64,000 nucleotides of DNA from Tubulanus polymorphus (Eukaryota; Nemertea; Palaeonemertea; Tubulaniformes; Tubulanidae), in the NCBI RefSeq assembly GCF_964204645.1, contig NC_134025.1, forward strand, positions 27,124,001 through 27,188,000. The letters run 5' to 3'. Below the pieces are notes generated by a model. It was not told where the DNA came from. It did not search any database and worked only from the letters and a program-made list of their open reading frames with translations. A program made the position numbers and the translations under genes. Each line of letters begins with the position of its first letter. Positions within the stretch are counted from its first letter, which is position 1. Shown here in pieces: positions 29,972 to 43,500 of the stretch.

Positions 29972-32900
29972 TGAGAATTGATGTTTGTATATAGATAGAA
30001 ATTTGTAAAGCAAAAATTGTTTGATTATTAGACATATGATCATCATAATTTAAGTAAACTTATTCTGATTCTTTACTAGTCGTTAATCTCAGATCTGTAC
30101 GCTGCGTTTACTCTTGTTGAGTTCTTTTCTGAAAAGGTAACGAAATGCGCTGGTTTTAGTGTGTCATATGACTCAAATGCGTTTACAATACAAGATCGGC
30201 ATTTGTTTGGTTTTCTAAACAGCCAGCAGCTAGTACCAGTATTACATGCAATTGTAAAAATAGGTTACATGCATTTCATACAAATCACTGATTTTTGGTA
30301 AGCTATCTTTCATACATGTGTAATTGTTCACTTATCTGTCATAATGATACTATTATCGGGTAGTCTATCTTATATCTACTGAGGCATTTGGCAACGTGTA
30401 GTTTTCTGAAGATATGCAGAAGATCAATCGGTGGTTGTGCGAACATCTCCAGAAAATGGAACAAATTTTAACTGATGGTCTTTTTAGGAAATAACTTGTG
30501 TAATTTATTATTTCTGCTATTCACGTATTAGTGATGGTGCTATTATTATGTTTTATTTATTTATTTCCTATAAATGCTTTTATAAATCTATGTTGAGTTA
30601 ATGATCTATGTTATGATATGTCTGTTATGAAGCGTTGCTCGCTTCATCTTAAATATGTAGTTAGCATTCACTAAACTAAGGTACATATGGTAACCAAAAG
30701 GTACAGCTATGTAACTAGATGTGGATATACTATAGGTTTGATTAACTTAGTTATTTTTTCTCCGTAAAGGCGTCTATACAGTGTCCTTTTTGATAAGGGG
30801 CAATCAATATGTATAGATTAAGCAGCCAGCATTATAGGGCGTTCCAATACAGGGGAATCCAATTACAGCAGATATTAAAGCATCAATTATTGTATCACGG
30901 AATTAATTACTTTTTCTCTTATTTGAATCCCCAACTTGATATTCAGTTTGTGACATCATTAGTTGACTATAAATGCTTTATCCAACTGTAGTTCCATTTC
31001 AATTCTTACATCACTCAAATTGAACCAAAAATATATAGTTAACTTCGAATGTTTTTGATTATGCCACATATCACCTGCTGTACGTACATACATAACTGTG
31101 GTATCATACTGGTCGAAGATTTGTATTCTATGTGACCATTTTATGGTCTGTCCGTATTTATGTTAGCATGAGGGTTTAATTAAGCTGTCAGTTGTACAAC
31201 ATCGTACGTGAATGCATTCCTTTTATGTTGTAAAATGATGAATTGATGATTTTTGTTCGCTGATTTTTCATATCATTTTGTATTTTTAATGCATTGTGAG
31301 TGAAAGCAAAAATTCATATGAATTTTTGGTGAAAGGCATTGATATCGTTTCTCGCAAATACGGATAAAGAAACCTTTGCGTTGGCTTACTACTCGATGTA
31401 TAATGTATGTATGTTTCATTGGATTGGGATCAAGGGGTCGGTTGAAACATGATGGTTAAGCATATTGACTTCCTATGCATTTGCATACTTTTTTTGCGTA
31501 TTGATTGTGAGTTCAAAAAATGCCTGCGTTAATATACCGTAACACTACTGGAATTTAAATCCATCTGCTAACTATTTTTACATGCCTTGTGTATATTGTT
31601 CGCGTTTGAAAGAGAAAAGTCTGCCCCAATATTTTCCTAACGAAAGAGAAACTTCAATTTTAAACTGTTTGATAAACGTGTAGATCGGTGAATGTTTTTA
31701 GATTTTATAACCAGTTGTCGAATTTTACATCTATATGAGCATCACCTTGGACAGCAACACCATTTTATATTCATGTTGTTGTAAAATTGATGTTGTGTAG
31801 AAAATACTATTCATAAGACTTAAATTTGTCGGAAGTAATGACACCAAAATGAATAGACTGTTACAAGCATACATTATATACTTCTTATGACGTACAATGT
31901 CAGCTATAACTTGTAAGATAAACTATTCTTTAAATTGACGTGAACAATGATAGTTTTAATCTTGATATTTTCGTGCTTGATAATCTCATATTTTTATTTA
32001 GGTTGAATTCTACTTCTTTATATCTATACATCGAGCGCATTAGGACAAAACATTGAGTCTACATAGGTTCATTCAGAATAATCTGATTTCTTAATCATTT
32101 CAACGACGGTTTCCCGATTATTACCATACAACATAAACGTTAACTAAAACCAAGAATTGCTGGTTTGAATATTTCAAAAACATATCTGATGTAAAAATTT
32201 GCTGATTAGTGATTATTCCCGAGTGATTGTGTTTTGTCTTCTCGCTCTGTTTGTTCAATTGCCTGATTATATTTTTTTTCTATTTAACTTGTGTTTTGGG
32301 ATTATGTGATATTGTCTTGAATAAATAAGATTATTTCTTTATATGCCCCGAGTTTTAATTCGTCATTTCTACGCCTGCCTCAGAAACGACTGTGAGACAA
32401 GTTAGTGTTACGCATCTTAATTGACGCGAACCCGCATACATCACCCGGAAAAATGATTTCAAAGTAAATTCTGATCCTCGTAAACGATGACTCACCACTT
32501 AATTACTGCGATTTTCGCTTTGAACTGGTTATCAATCGGTACTAAATGAATCGTTGCCAATTAAATATGGATTTTTCATGCTGAATTTGGCACTTCAACA
32601 TATCGTGCACATTTAATGAACCAATATTTTCGGTCTTTGATGTCAAAGTGATAAGACGATCATATACACTGATAAGCCGACATCTATTCGATATAGATAT
32701 ATAGATATAATACGGAAATTCAAGACGTTGGATTCTCGGTTCTATCGATCGGGTGGTTCGTCTGCATTTCCTAGATTGTCAGATAAGGTTATTAGTGAAA
32801 ATGGATCATTGTTGAAAGATGAAATCTGAGATCTAATAACGGGTAGGTAGGATTTAGATTCTATTTTATGTTCGAGGAAAAAGATCATTTCAAATTATTT

Positions 32901-34504
32901 TGAAAACCTCGAATGGTTTGGTTGTCTCCTAAACCCCCACGATACCATGTAGCAATTGCCTAGTACTGGTCGGATCCATAGGCTCTTCCAGAAAATATGA
33001 CTTCCAAAAAATATAGCTTTTAGAAGGTCCAATCGCAGTAAGCCATTTCAGAGTGGGTTTTGGGTGCAGACATCTTTTGTGGAATACGTACCATGTAATG
33101 CAGTTGATTTATGAATGATAAAGCATGCATCTGATGACGTACTTTCTCAAAGGAATATGAAGCGAGGTCTTAGGAGATCATGTTATTTGTTGAATTGATG
33201 TAATCTATCATTATCAGGGTTAATATCAGTATGCCACAATACATACGTAGATATCTGCTGGTGTACACTACCAGACTGTCCTGTCGGGCAAAAAACAATT
33301 TAATTTAGCTTAATTGATTGAATTAATGGACGAGTAATGCCTGCGGAGAATTTACAGTATAGAGTTGAGAATATCCATGGGGTAAACTGAAAAAAATGTG
33401 TATTTGTGAAATTGCTGAAACCCTTCTTAAATGCTACAGTCATCCCGAATTCATCATTAGTGCGTATGCGCCGTTGGTACTGTAGGAATTAATTAAAGAC
33501 GTGAATGAAATTGCCCTGACGGGGAATAAACATAGCTAACCCATCATTAACATTTGCACGAAGATAACGAGAAGGAATTGTAGCAAATAATAATATCGCA
33601 CGCTCGGTTTAGCGACAATGTATGATTGCATGCACGCGGCCGAGAAAACGCTGCCTCCAGATAAGCTAAAAATTCCACTCGACTCAGTTTGGTTTACGCG
33701 TATGTACCATATTTGCAAAATGCCTAAGTATATTGACAGTGTCACTGGACGATGTGTATTTTCTGGACCTAGGATAAATACGATATGTTGTAAAAGTCAA
33801 CGCGAAGTGAATAATTGACATATAGGATACAGAACCGTTTCCGATGAAAAACTTGGGAGTATATCGAGACATTTAACTATGCTTAGCTATATCAAGTGGG
33901 TAAAAACGGAGATTTCAGATAACGTAAATCTGCAGAGTTTCAAGATGCCGCGACAGAATTTCTAATGTTTGTTTAACGGTAAGACAATATTGAGTTTAAT
34001 CTCGACTAAGAAAACCTTGCGTATTTTCAAGTGGATCTTGGGAATCTGATACGTTGTTTACTCGGGAAGCGAGGCTAATTTACTGACGCTTTTGAAAGTC
34101 ATCATGTTTTATGACTTTTATCAAAATTATCTCTGTTGACATTTTTTTTAAATCAGAACGTTACTGTAGTTGTATCACGGTTTGCGTAGTTTATTTTCCT
34201 TGTGCAAAAAAGACAAATTTCCATGTATTTCAACGTCAAAACATATACTATAGCGACAGCAACATATTTCATATCAACGAAAAGAGAATATTCATTAATC
34301 AGTTTGATGAATGGTGACATTCTTGGCATCGCGGAATTCTCTAGTAGTATGATTTATCGCTCTCTTTAAGTCAAGATCCGTATGTTTGATTGTAAAACGA
34401 GTTTATATCTCAATTCTAATAAATTGCTTCTCATACCGATGGATGCTGGTGCCATCTTCATTTCGTTTCGTTTATGTTTTAGTGAAGTAAGATTACACGT
34501 CAAT
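29972..34504. other. Long mannosidase 3' UTR followed by unassigned intergenic DNA
   Basis: No coding segment is supported. The first good polyadenylation signal cluster after the mannosidase stop is AATAAATAAG near 32320, which would give a ~2.35-kb 3' UTR. The part from about 32.35 to 34.5 kb lacks recognisable features and should contain the promoter and any 5' UTR exon of the downstream Roco gene. Confidence 0.5.
32320..32325 (+). promoter_or_regulatory. Candidate mannosidase polyadenylation signal
   Basis: AATAAA, directly followed by a second overlapping ATAAG variant and a T-rich stretch, is the best downstream signal for the mannosidase transcript. It implies an unusually long 3' UTR. 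Shorter variants may exist. Confidence 0.4.
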
Positions 34505-37500
34505 ATGGATATCCTCACAGCCACTTATACCGGTAACATTGAAAACCTGGTCATATTACTCTCAAGTGACCGTGGGGTCAGTCAAATAGATACTCGGGAT
34601 CCAGTAAGGAAGTTTCCATCGAATCATCCGGCTAAATATTTCATATATATTTCGAACAATTTCAGAAGTAATGTTTTGTTGTTGTTATCTTATTATTCAA
34701 GGCCGGGCGCACAGCATTACACCTCGCGTGTAGAAAAGGACATAGGGACATCGGAGCGCTTCTTTTGCACAATGGGGCCAATACAGATGCGAGGGATTTG
34801 GTAGGCTTCTGCGTTACACGGAATAAGATATATGGCAGCAATGCATTTCTTAAGCCATAAATAATACGAGTTATGTTGTCTTCGCAAACAGTTTGGATTA
34901 CAAATAAGCACACACAAATATAATTGAAGATTTAGTCGCAGTTACATCTCGTTTCATCTGCAGTCTCGTTTGTGCCCCAGTCTTTTTAATTATACCCAGA
35001 ATAATGACACTCACGTATGTCTATTTTTCCTTCTGCGTATAGTTTGGTATCACACCACTACAAGAGGCAGTTAAAGCAAGCAATAAAACCATGGTAAAAA
35101 TGTTAATACGAGCTGGAGCAACTGTTCTCGAAAATAAAAAGGTTAGTTTATCGTAGAATGCGAGATGAACGTACGGGGAAAATCTCTGAAAAGATGATTC
35201 TTTCGGAAAAATCATTACTAGAACGTTGAAGATATTTGGCGTTACGATATGATGTTAAGAAATGAACACGTAGCGATGAAATACCACGCTTTTGGGTGGA
35301 GGCGTTAATCTAAAGCTTTATTTTATCATAGCCAGCCATGAATAAATGTAATATTCATTTCAAATTTATTCAATAATATGCGCTTCACTTTTGAAAAACC
35401 GACTCGTCTGATCATTTTTCTTTTTGATGTTCTAAGATTGCGTAACAATTCAAACGAAAGCAATGTCGTGTGCGATCTTATTTCTGCTTTCAGAACGTCA
35501 GAACTGTATTACACGACGCGTCTGAGAAAGGCGATACATCTATTTTAAGATATATTCTATCCGCCGGAATAAGCACGGATGTCCAAGATGAGGTAGTTTC
35601 CCAATCTATAACTGGCTGAATTAACTAGCTATGCGCTATTCACATGAACATAATGGTACTGAAGATACAGGAAACGTAAAGATAATGATTATAGTTTCAT
35701 TAATCATATATACATAGTGCCCTCTTTCTAGCCATATACATGCTATATCGAGCTAGGAGCTAAGGTTCAGACATTTCGGCCAACAAGTCCGTAGACGTGG
35801 GCTTTGCATATCGGAGTGATACAGTATTTCCCACAATCTTATTTCCGATGTACTTCCTCTGACGTGAATCTAATTTCATAAAGCGTTAATAGGATGCAAT
35901 TAGGATTTCCTCCGAGAATTTCACTGAATTTTCGTTATTTCAGAATAACAGAGGTCCTATTCACGAAGCGACTTTGCAGTCACATGGGCGTGTTATTAAA
36001 GTTTTATTGCAAAACAACGCGGACGTAAACCTAAAAGATACGGTATTTAATCTAGACACTTAAAGATAACCAAAACAACCTGATCTGCTATGACAGAGAA
36101 CATTTAAAGATTACTTCTTACATATTCAGTATAGAACCAATTACTTGAACTAAACACTTACGGGGTATGATATCTTATATGCAGTGAAATGAATATTGTT
36201 TTTCAGGAAGGAAACACGGCCATGCATTTAGCTGCGATGGAAGATTCTGATGCGATCGTTAAACTGTTGCTGCTGTTCAAAGCCGATATTAATTCACAGA
36301 ACAAAGTATAAATTCTATATCAAGCAATCACTTTGCTAAATATCAGAATTGCTCAGACATTATTCTGCTTTCACACATGAAACATATATAGTTCTGTGTT
36401 GTATTTACACCGGCCTGAGGGTAATATGAATATTTGCCACGCCTTGTTATCCTGGAAATATCAGGAAGCGAGGCTTAATTAGTATTGTTTGTTTCCAAGA
36501 TTCTCGTGAATAATCAACTGCTTGGATCATCTTTCTTAGGATGGAGACTGTCCGCTTCATTTATCGACTGCAAAAAGCCACTTTCTCACTACGGAGGTTC
36601 TACTTACTAATCACGGAGCAGTCGATATTAAAAATAAGGTATGCGATCCCTTCCTCTCCGCATTGCTTTGATGCAACCGACACCAAAGCAATTATTCTCA
36701 ATAGCCACAGAAGATGGTTCCAAGTGGTACAAGCACGCTAGCAGAAAACGAATACGGGGCGAAATTAACATCTCTCTTAAAAACATCGCATTCAAGCCAT
36801 CAGGCGTTCGTCATTGCCGTTTATTGAGAATTTTAAGTGCCATCTCTGCTGATCATTTATGTCTCAGATTTCATGTCTCATATGACCTAAAATGCGCTAA
36901 AAAATTCATGTCCGCAGGTTGGCGAAAGTGCATTCGACATCGCTGTTGGAACTGGGAAATTGAATATGGTTAAACTATATTTGAATATTCGTGCAGATAT
37001 CAGACTACAAAACCAGGTAGAATTTCAATAAAAATTGCCGAAATCAACTCTGCTCATTTGGCCCATGTTCCAGACATGAACCCATTAATAATTCATGTAC
37101 TATTTCGTGATAGGAATATGAGTCAGTTTTGTGTCGAGCTGCTATCAACGGACATCTTGATCTTCTTTCCCAGTTGCTGAAACATGGGGCGAATATTGAT
37201 GGTCGAGACTCGGTAAGGACTTACATGATTCCAACTTCTTAAATCTTGATTTCATTTTCGACGGACAATGAGCAAATTTTTCGGGAATACCTGTTGATAA
37301 AAATGCTGGCGTGGTTCGAAAATAATCATTATTTTCATCCGTGCGACACGAAAAACACATTTTCTATTCCCGTCGACAGTTTTGCGGAGTATTCCATCGC
37401 TTTCGTAAGTCAATTATATTTCTTCAATAACAGACTGGAGAGACTATTCTACACAAAGTAACTCGCAACGGAAACATCGATCAGTTGAAAATGCTGCTCA

Positions 37501-40500
37501 ATCACGGAATTAATGTCGACATGGCGAATTACGTAAGCTAATTTCAAATTTCGGAGAGTAGAGGTATCCCTTCATCCTATCTGGCTCTCCGATCGCCGGA
37601 AACGGCTGCTTACTAAAACGTAATCTATCAATTTATCCAATTCTATTCGTCTGGATCAAGTCGTGCTAAACCACGTAGGTGGGAAGTGAAGAAATACAAG
37701 GACGTATAGTTATTAGCCATATTATAACCCTTCAACACACATCATGTTTGAAATTTATTTTTACAGGATGGTAAAACTGCTTTAATGGTTGCGGCGCGAC
37801 AAAACAGCATCGATTCGGCTGAGATTTTACTGAGTCATGGGGCGAATTCTTCCGTTCAAGATACAGTAAGCAGAATTTGATATCGGAATATTTAGATTCG
37901 AAGCATCATGCACTTTCTTTAAAACTAAACCCACGTGTAATATTTGAAAACCGTTCGCTTTGTAGACTGGCGAGACGGTTTGGCACATTGCCGTAAAATG
38001 GAGACATTTCAAATTTGTTGACTTGTTGGTGGATAAAATGCAAGATGTAACTGTAACAGATAAGGTGAGTCGGTGTAGAAGGTAATCTAGTTTTCATGCT
38101 TGGTATAACTTTTTGTATTACGCTGGAAATGAAATGCATTTTAGGAAGGCCGAACTGCTCTACATATGATGGCATACCTCGGATACGAGAAATGTTTGAA
38201 TTCGGTGCTGCATGGACGAATCGACATAGAACTGAAGGATCATGTGAGAATTCAGATTTCGAATATTTCATTAATCAAGAACATGTACCATATGAACTTG
38301 AATACCTCATTGCATTAGTTAAATCGTTTCAGGCCGGTTTGTCAGTTCTTGCGACGGCCGCGACAAAAGGCCACGTAGATACTTGTAAACTACTAATTAG
38401 ATACGGCGCGAATATCAACTCTCAAGACAAGGTATTTACTGAAGTTAAATATATGAGCCTATTCTATCTAATTTCGAATTTAAAATTTGGTTTGAATATT
38501 CTAGGATGGCAGCACTCCTCTCAAAATTGCTGGCTGTGGCGGCTACACGGATGTTGTCGATTTGTTGCTTCAATGCGGAGCCGATGCTAATATCGTTGAT
38601 GAGGTGGATTTCTTTTGAATTGTTATATGTAAGAATCAATCATTGATGTCTAGCTATTCTTCTCTATGTTTCAGGAATCCTACGCGCCGCTGCATTACGC
38701 AACACTTAAAGGTTACTCTGATATAGTGAAATTGTTGGTAGAATATGGAGCTGACATCCACGTCACTGATAAAGTTGGTATTCCCAACTAAAATTTCTCT
38801 TTCAGGCGCTAAGTTCATGATAGGTTTTTATTACCATCATTATAATTGTTTATCTAAAAGGAAGGTAAAACGGCTCTCCGATTTGCCACAATTGAAGGGA
38901 GAACTTCACAAGCGGCTCTTCTGCTAGACCATAATGCCGATGTTAATGCGGTAGACAAGGTAGCGCATGATAATCAATGTCACTTCAAAAAGAAATGAAT
39001 TACTGATAAAAATAGTCTCCACGATGTCTTTGATGAACCTCCAATGATCAGTTAGTTGTTTGATCGTCGTTACAGGATGGAAGAACAGCCTTGCACGAAG
39101 CAGCCAAGGACAATTTGCACGATCTACTCCGTTTTCTGTTAAAGAAAGGATCTGAAATCAACGCCTCTGATAATGTAAGTGTAATAGCTTACTAATCTAT
39201 ATCAAAATATTTTAACCTTATTTTATATATCCTCCGCATATGTTTGCAGGAAGGAAGAACGAGTTTACACGAGGCGACTCTAAATAGCTCCTACGAGTGT
39301 TTGCAAATACTGTTGAATAATGGAGCTACTGTAAATGCCTTGGATCTTGTAAGTTATATAACATCTGAAATGCTTTAGATTTAGAAATGGCTTCTCAATT
39401 AATAATTTCTGTTTGAAGTGTGGCCGAAGTGCATTACACGAAGCAAGTCGACGTAATAGAGAAATTGCCGTACAAATGCTTATTAACCACGATGCGACTG
39501 TAAATGTAAAAGACAAGGTATTTACATAGATACAGATCTTCCAACTCCAACAACATGTTTTTAATGCAAATATTTCATCTTGATATTTTTCACCTTTTAA
39601 GAACGGCTTGACGCCGCTCCACGAGGCGTCGATATCCTGTAAGGGCAGTTTAGACGTGATTGATGCTCTTCTATCAGCCGGGGCAAAACCAAATACCAAA
39701 GACAACGTAAATTAGAAAAAAATAATATCCAAAATACGAGATAACTGTAGTGTGGATTGAATTCATATCAATTACTAATTATTTGTATTTCAGGTAGGAC
39801 GAACGGCACTGATGGACGCTGCTTCGAGTAATAGTAAAAATAATGTGGTAATTCAAATGATGATCAAAGCCGGAGCGGATGTAAATCTGACAGATCAGGT
39901 AATGTATTCCAATGTCTAAGTTAGCTTCTAAGTTACACTATAACCTCTTACCAGTTTGGTTAGTATGACGCGTGTGTTTTTAGAACGGAAGGACGGCCTT
40001 GATGGACGCCTGCTCTAAAAGATTTTATGAGATTGCTCAAATTCTGCTAACCTTCGATTGCAAAATCAATATGACTGATTTGGTGAGTCCTGAGTGAACA
40101 TCGATATCATTTTCTCAACGAATAAATTTCCAATTTCATGGCAATCTAATCCACTTTCAGAATGGCAGAACGACGTTGCACGAGGCCGCGCGTAATGGTG
40201 ATTTACACCTTGTAGAATTATTGATACAACAAGGCGCTGATATGAATATACAAGATAAGGTTAATTTAAGAACTTTGCTTACGATTCTTTTTTTAGAGGT
40301 CACACGTAGATTATTCGGATATGTATCATTCCTCTGTATTATCTCTTAGTCAAATCAGACGGTTTTACACAAAGTCATCAAATCCCAGGACCTCGAAGCG
40401 ATAGTATGCGTGCTTAAAGCATGTCCCGATATCAACGTACAAGATGAGGTAGACTTTAATACGTACGGTAGCATCAGAATGATTTTGACAATTTAGTATT

Positions 40501-43500
40501 GTTGTTGGTTTCTATTTGATGTTAATAGGATGGACGGACAGCATTAAGTTTAGCTATATTTCAAGGAGATCGAGAAGCAGTGGAACTACTGTTAGGAATT
40601 CCCGAAATTGATGTCAATATCCAGAATAAGAGTGGACACACGGCCTTACACGAGGCAGCGAGACGTGAACAAGGCGTGATAAATCTGATAGATTTATTAC
40701 TGAGAACAAACATTGATGTTAATGCATACGATAAGGTATATGATAGAAATATTACGATAAAGAATATTGAGAAATAATATTCGCATCAAACATTTTACTT
40801 CGTTTTAGTTTGGCAAAACCGCACTCAACTTTGCCACAGCGAGGGGCCATAAGAATGCCGTTTTACTTTTGGTACAAGGAGGGGCTCAAATTGTACCAGA
40901 AGACCTCAAATTTATCAAGGTATGAATACCTGTTCATGCTACCGAATAGTGTTTCTGAGGTTTATATTATGTTTTACATTGAAGGATGGTTTGGACGATG
41001 TGTGTGCAGTTGCTAGATTCTGTGACGTTGAAGATGAAATATGGACAATAAATACAGCGTCTTGTGAAGAACTCTACCGTGAATTACGAAGCTCGAAATG
41101 CGTTGAAATTGACCGTCTAACCATACAATCAGACGAATCTGAAGATTTAACTTTATTAATGGAAAATCTAGCTGCGAATGGAATTCACGCACATCAAATA
41201 TGCCTGGTAAACATACAAGGCTTTGTAAATGGTAGTCAACTCGCAAGATGTCAACCGCTTGTTGAAAGGTTAACATTAGTGAACTCAAGTATACGGCATC
41301 CGGAAGCTTTGCGACACTTGGAATCTTTGTCAACTCTACGAATCATCGATTGTGGACTCCTAAAAATGATTGAAACAATTGAAATGCGCAGTCTTGAAGT
41401 TCTTGATATTAGCCATAACCGCGTACAAGTGTTGCCGAGGTCACTGTCCCAATCGAAGATGTTGAAAGTGCTAAGATGTAACCACAACTCTTTATTACAC
41501 CTCCCCATGGATATTGGTCACTTGGCAGAGAGTTTGATCGAACTTCGGGTGCATACAAACAAGCTATCATCTCTTCCAGCTTCAATAGCAATGCTTTCAA
41601 AATTGGAATCATTTACATATCACAACAACAGGCTGCATAACATTCCCAGCGATTTACAAAATGCACCGTTTTCTGAAATCAAGAAGTACCTGAAAGCGTT
41701 ATTAACCGATCCGGTTCCGAACACTACTGTTAAAATGCTGTTAGTTGGACAAGAAGGCGTCGGAAAAACAACCATGGTAAAAGCTTTAAAACGGCAGTCG
41801 TGGTTTTATGATGATCCAATGGAAGTTGGTAAAACAGATGGCATCGATATAAGCAGTTTCAAAATTGGAGATGTTACTTTACGATGTTTCGATTGTGGCG
41901 GCGATGCCGATTTCAATGAAACTCATAATTTCTTCATGACTTCCCAAACTATTTACCTAGCGTGTTTTAATCTGAGTGAATACTCGCTGACAACATTCGA
42001 AAGAAATAATCACATGCTCGGAAGACTTCAGTTATGGTTGCAGTATATATTCAGTAAAGCTCCCGAGAGTCGGGTGATAGTGGTTGGAACCCACGCCGAT
42101 CATCCATCGTTGAATCCAATTCTTCTTAACAAAATCTGGGAGCAAGTGCAGCATTTGTTAAATAGTTCACGTTCCGAGCACAACCGTATCTTCCGACGAA
42201 ACGCTTGCCTTTCGGAATGTTTGATTTGCCAACCACCAAAACTCCTCAGTAGACAAGCAAAGAATTCTAGAACTGCTGGATTTGTTACACTGACAAACCC
42301 ACCTCCGATCGATACAGATGATGATGATGACGAGGAAGAGGTAGTTGATGATGACGTATTTCTGCAGTCGGAAAGTGAAGATTCTGAATATGAAGCAGAG
42401 ACTATGTCCCGGCACGGTATATCAACATTTCCTCATGTTGTCGGTTACGTCGAAGTGAGCAGTATGAGAAAAGTTGGCAACCGTTTTTATAATTTCACCA
42501 CCAATGAAAGCATGGAAAACCTGAAACAGATTATAGAGCGACATGCTAGTGCGATCATCGAAGAAAATCCCACCATTCCAAAGCTATGGTTTACTATTAA
42601 GAATATCTTACACCGTGAAATAGGACAAGTGAACAGGGAACAATGTTACGTCAGTGTTGACAGGGTACGAGATGTTTATAGACAGTTCAACGGTCTGGAT
42701 GATGAGGATTTCAAGAATATGCTTCTTTTCTTCAAAAGCCAAGGAGATATCCTTTACTTTCCCAAAATTGAAGAAATAGCCAATTTGATAATTCTTGATC
42801 CGATGTGGCTGGCAAAGAGGTTCTGTTCATTGGTTTCGTTCAAAGATACCGGATTAGAAGATGGATTTCTGGATCGTGAAAAACTCAATGAAACTTGGCC
42901 TGATATGATTCCTAAAGACCGAGATAAACTGCTTATATTGTTTCGTCAATTCGGTGTTTGTATTCCAATTGAAGGCTCAAATACTGAGATGTTTCCTTGT
43001 AAGTTACCACTTGGTGAACCGGACGATAGTCTGTGGCCACAAATTCCTAGTCCGGTAAGACTTCAGCTAACCTACGTGTTTCGTTTGGCGTTTGTACCGC
43101 CATCATTTTTCAGCACTTTGATTTACATGAACTTTAAAACCCGACACGCTTTTCCCGACTCTAATCCTCACACTTTTTCGCGATATCTATCGAATCACAT
43201 CGTTGATATACTGTCCCTTACCGATGTTGGGTGTCAAGACTGCGAACATATGACCAAAGAAAATTGTGAAGAGGGACAAATTCATCGTGTCCACTACGAA
43301 ATCCTGCCTCATCGCCGAGAATTTCACATAAGCGTAAGAGGACCACGACCATGTTGTATGATGAGAAACGTGAATGAAACTATAAACAAAGCCATATCTT
43401 GGTTTGAAGGGATGCAACCAGTTACGCTTGACGACTTAGCTTGCCCCATGTGTATATTTCAACATCGAGACGATATGCACATATTCTCAGCGCGTCAGCT

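Noticed and set aside
34382-34504. Upstream in-frame ATG (34382) as the Roco start
   Set aside because: A polypyrimidine-AG acceptor at ~34482 interrupts that extension, and the ATG at 34505 opens exactly at ankyrin repeat 1; the upstream peptide does not resemble a repeat.
36641-36973. 110-codon frame across Roco exons 7-8 and intron
   Set aside because: It is a different frame running through real ankyrin exons and the intron between them.
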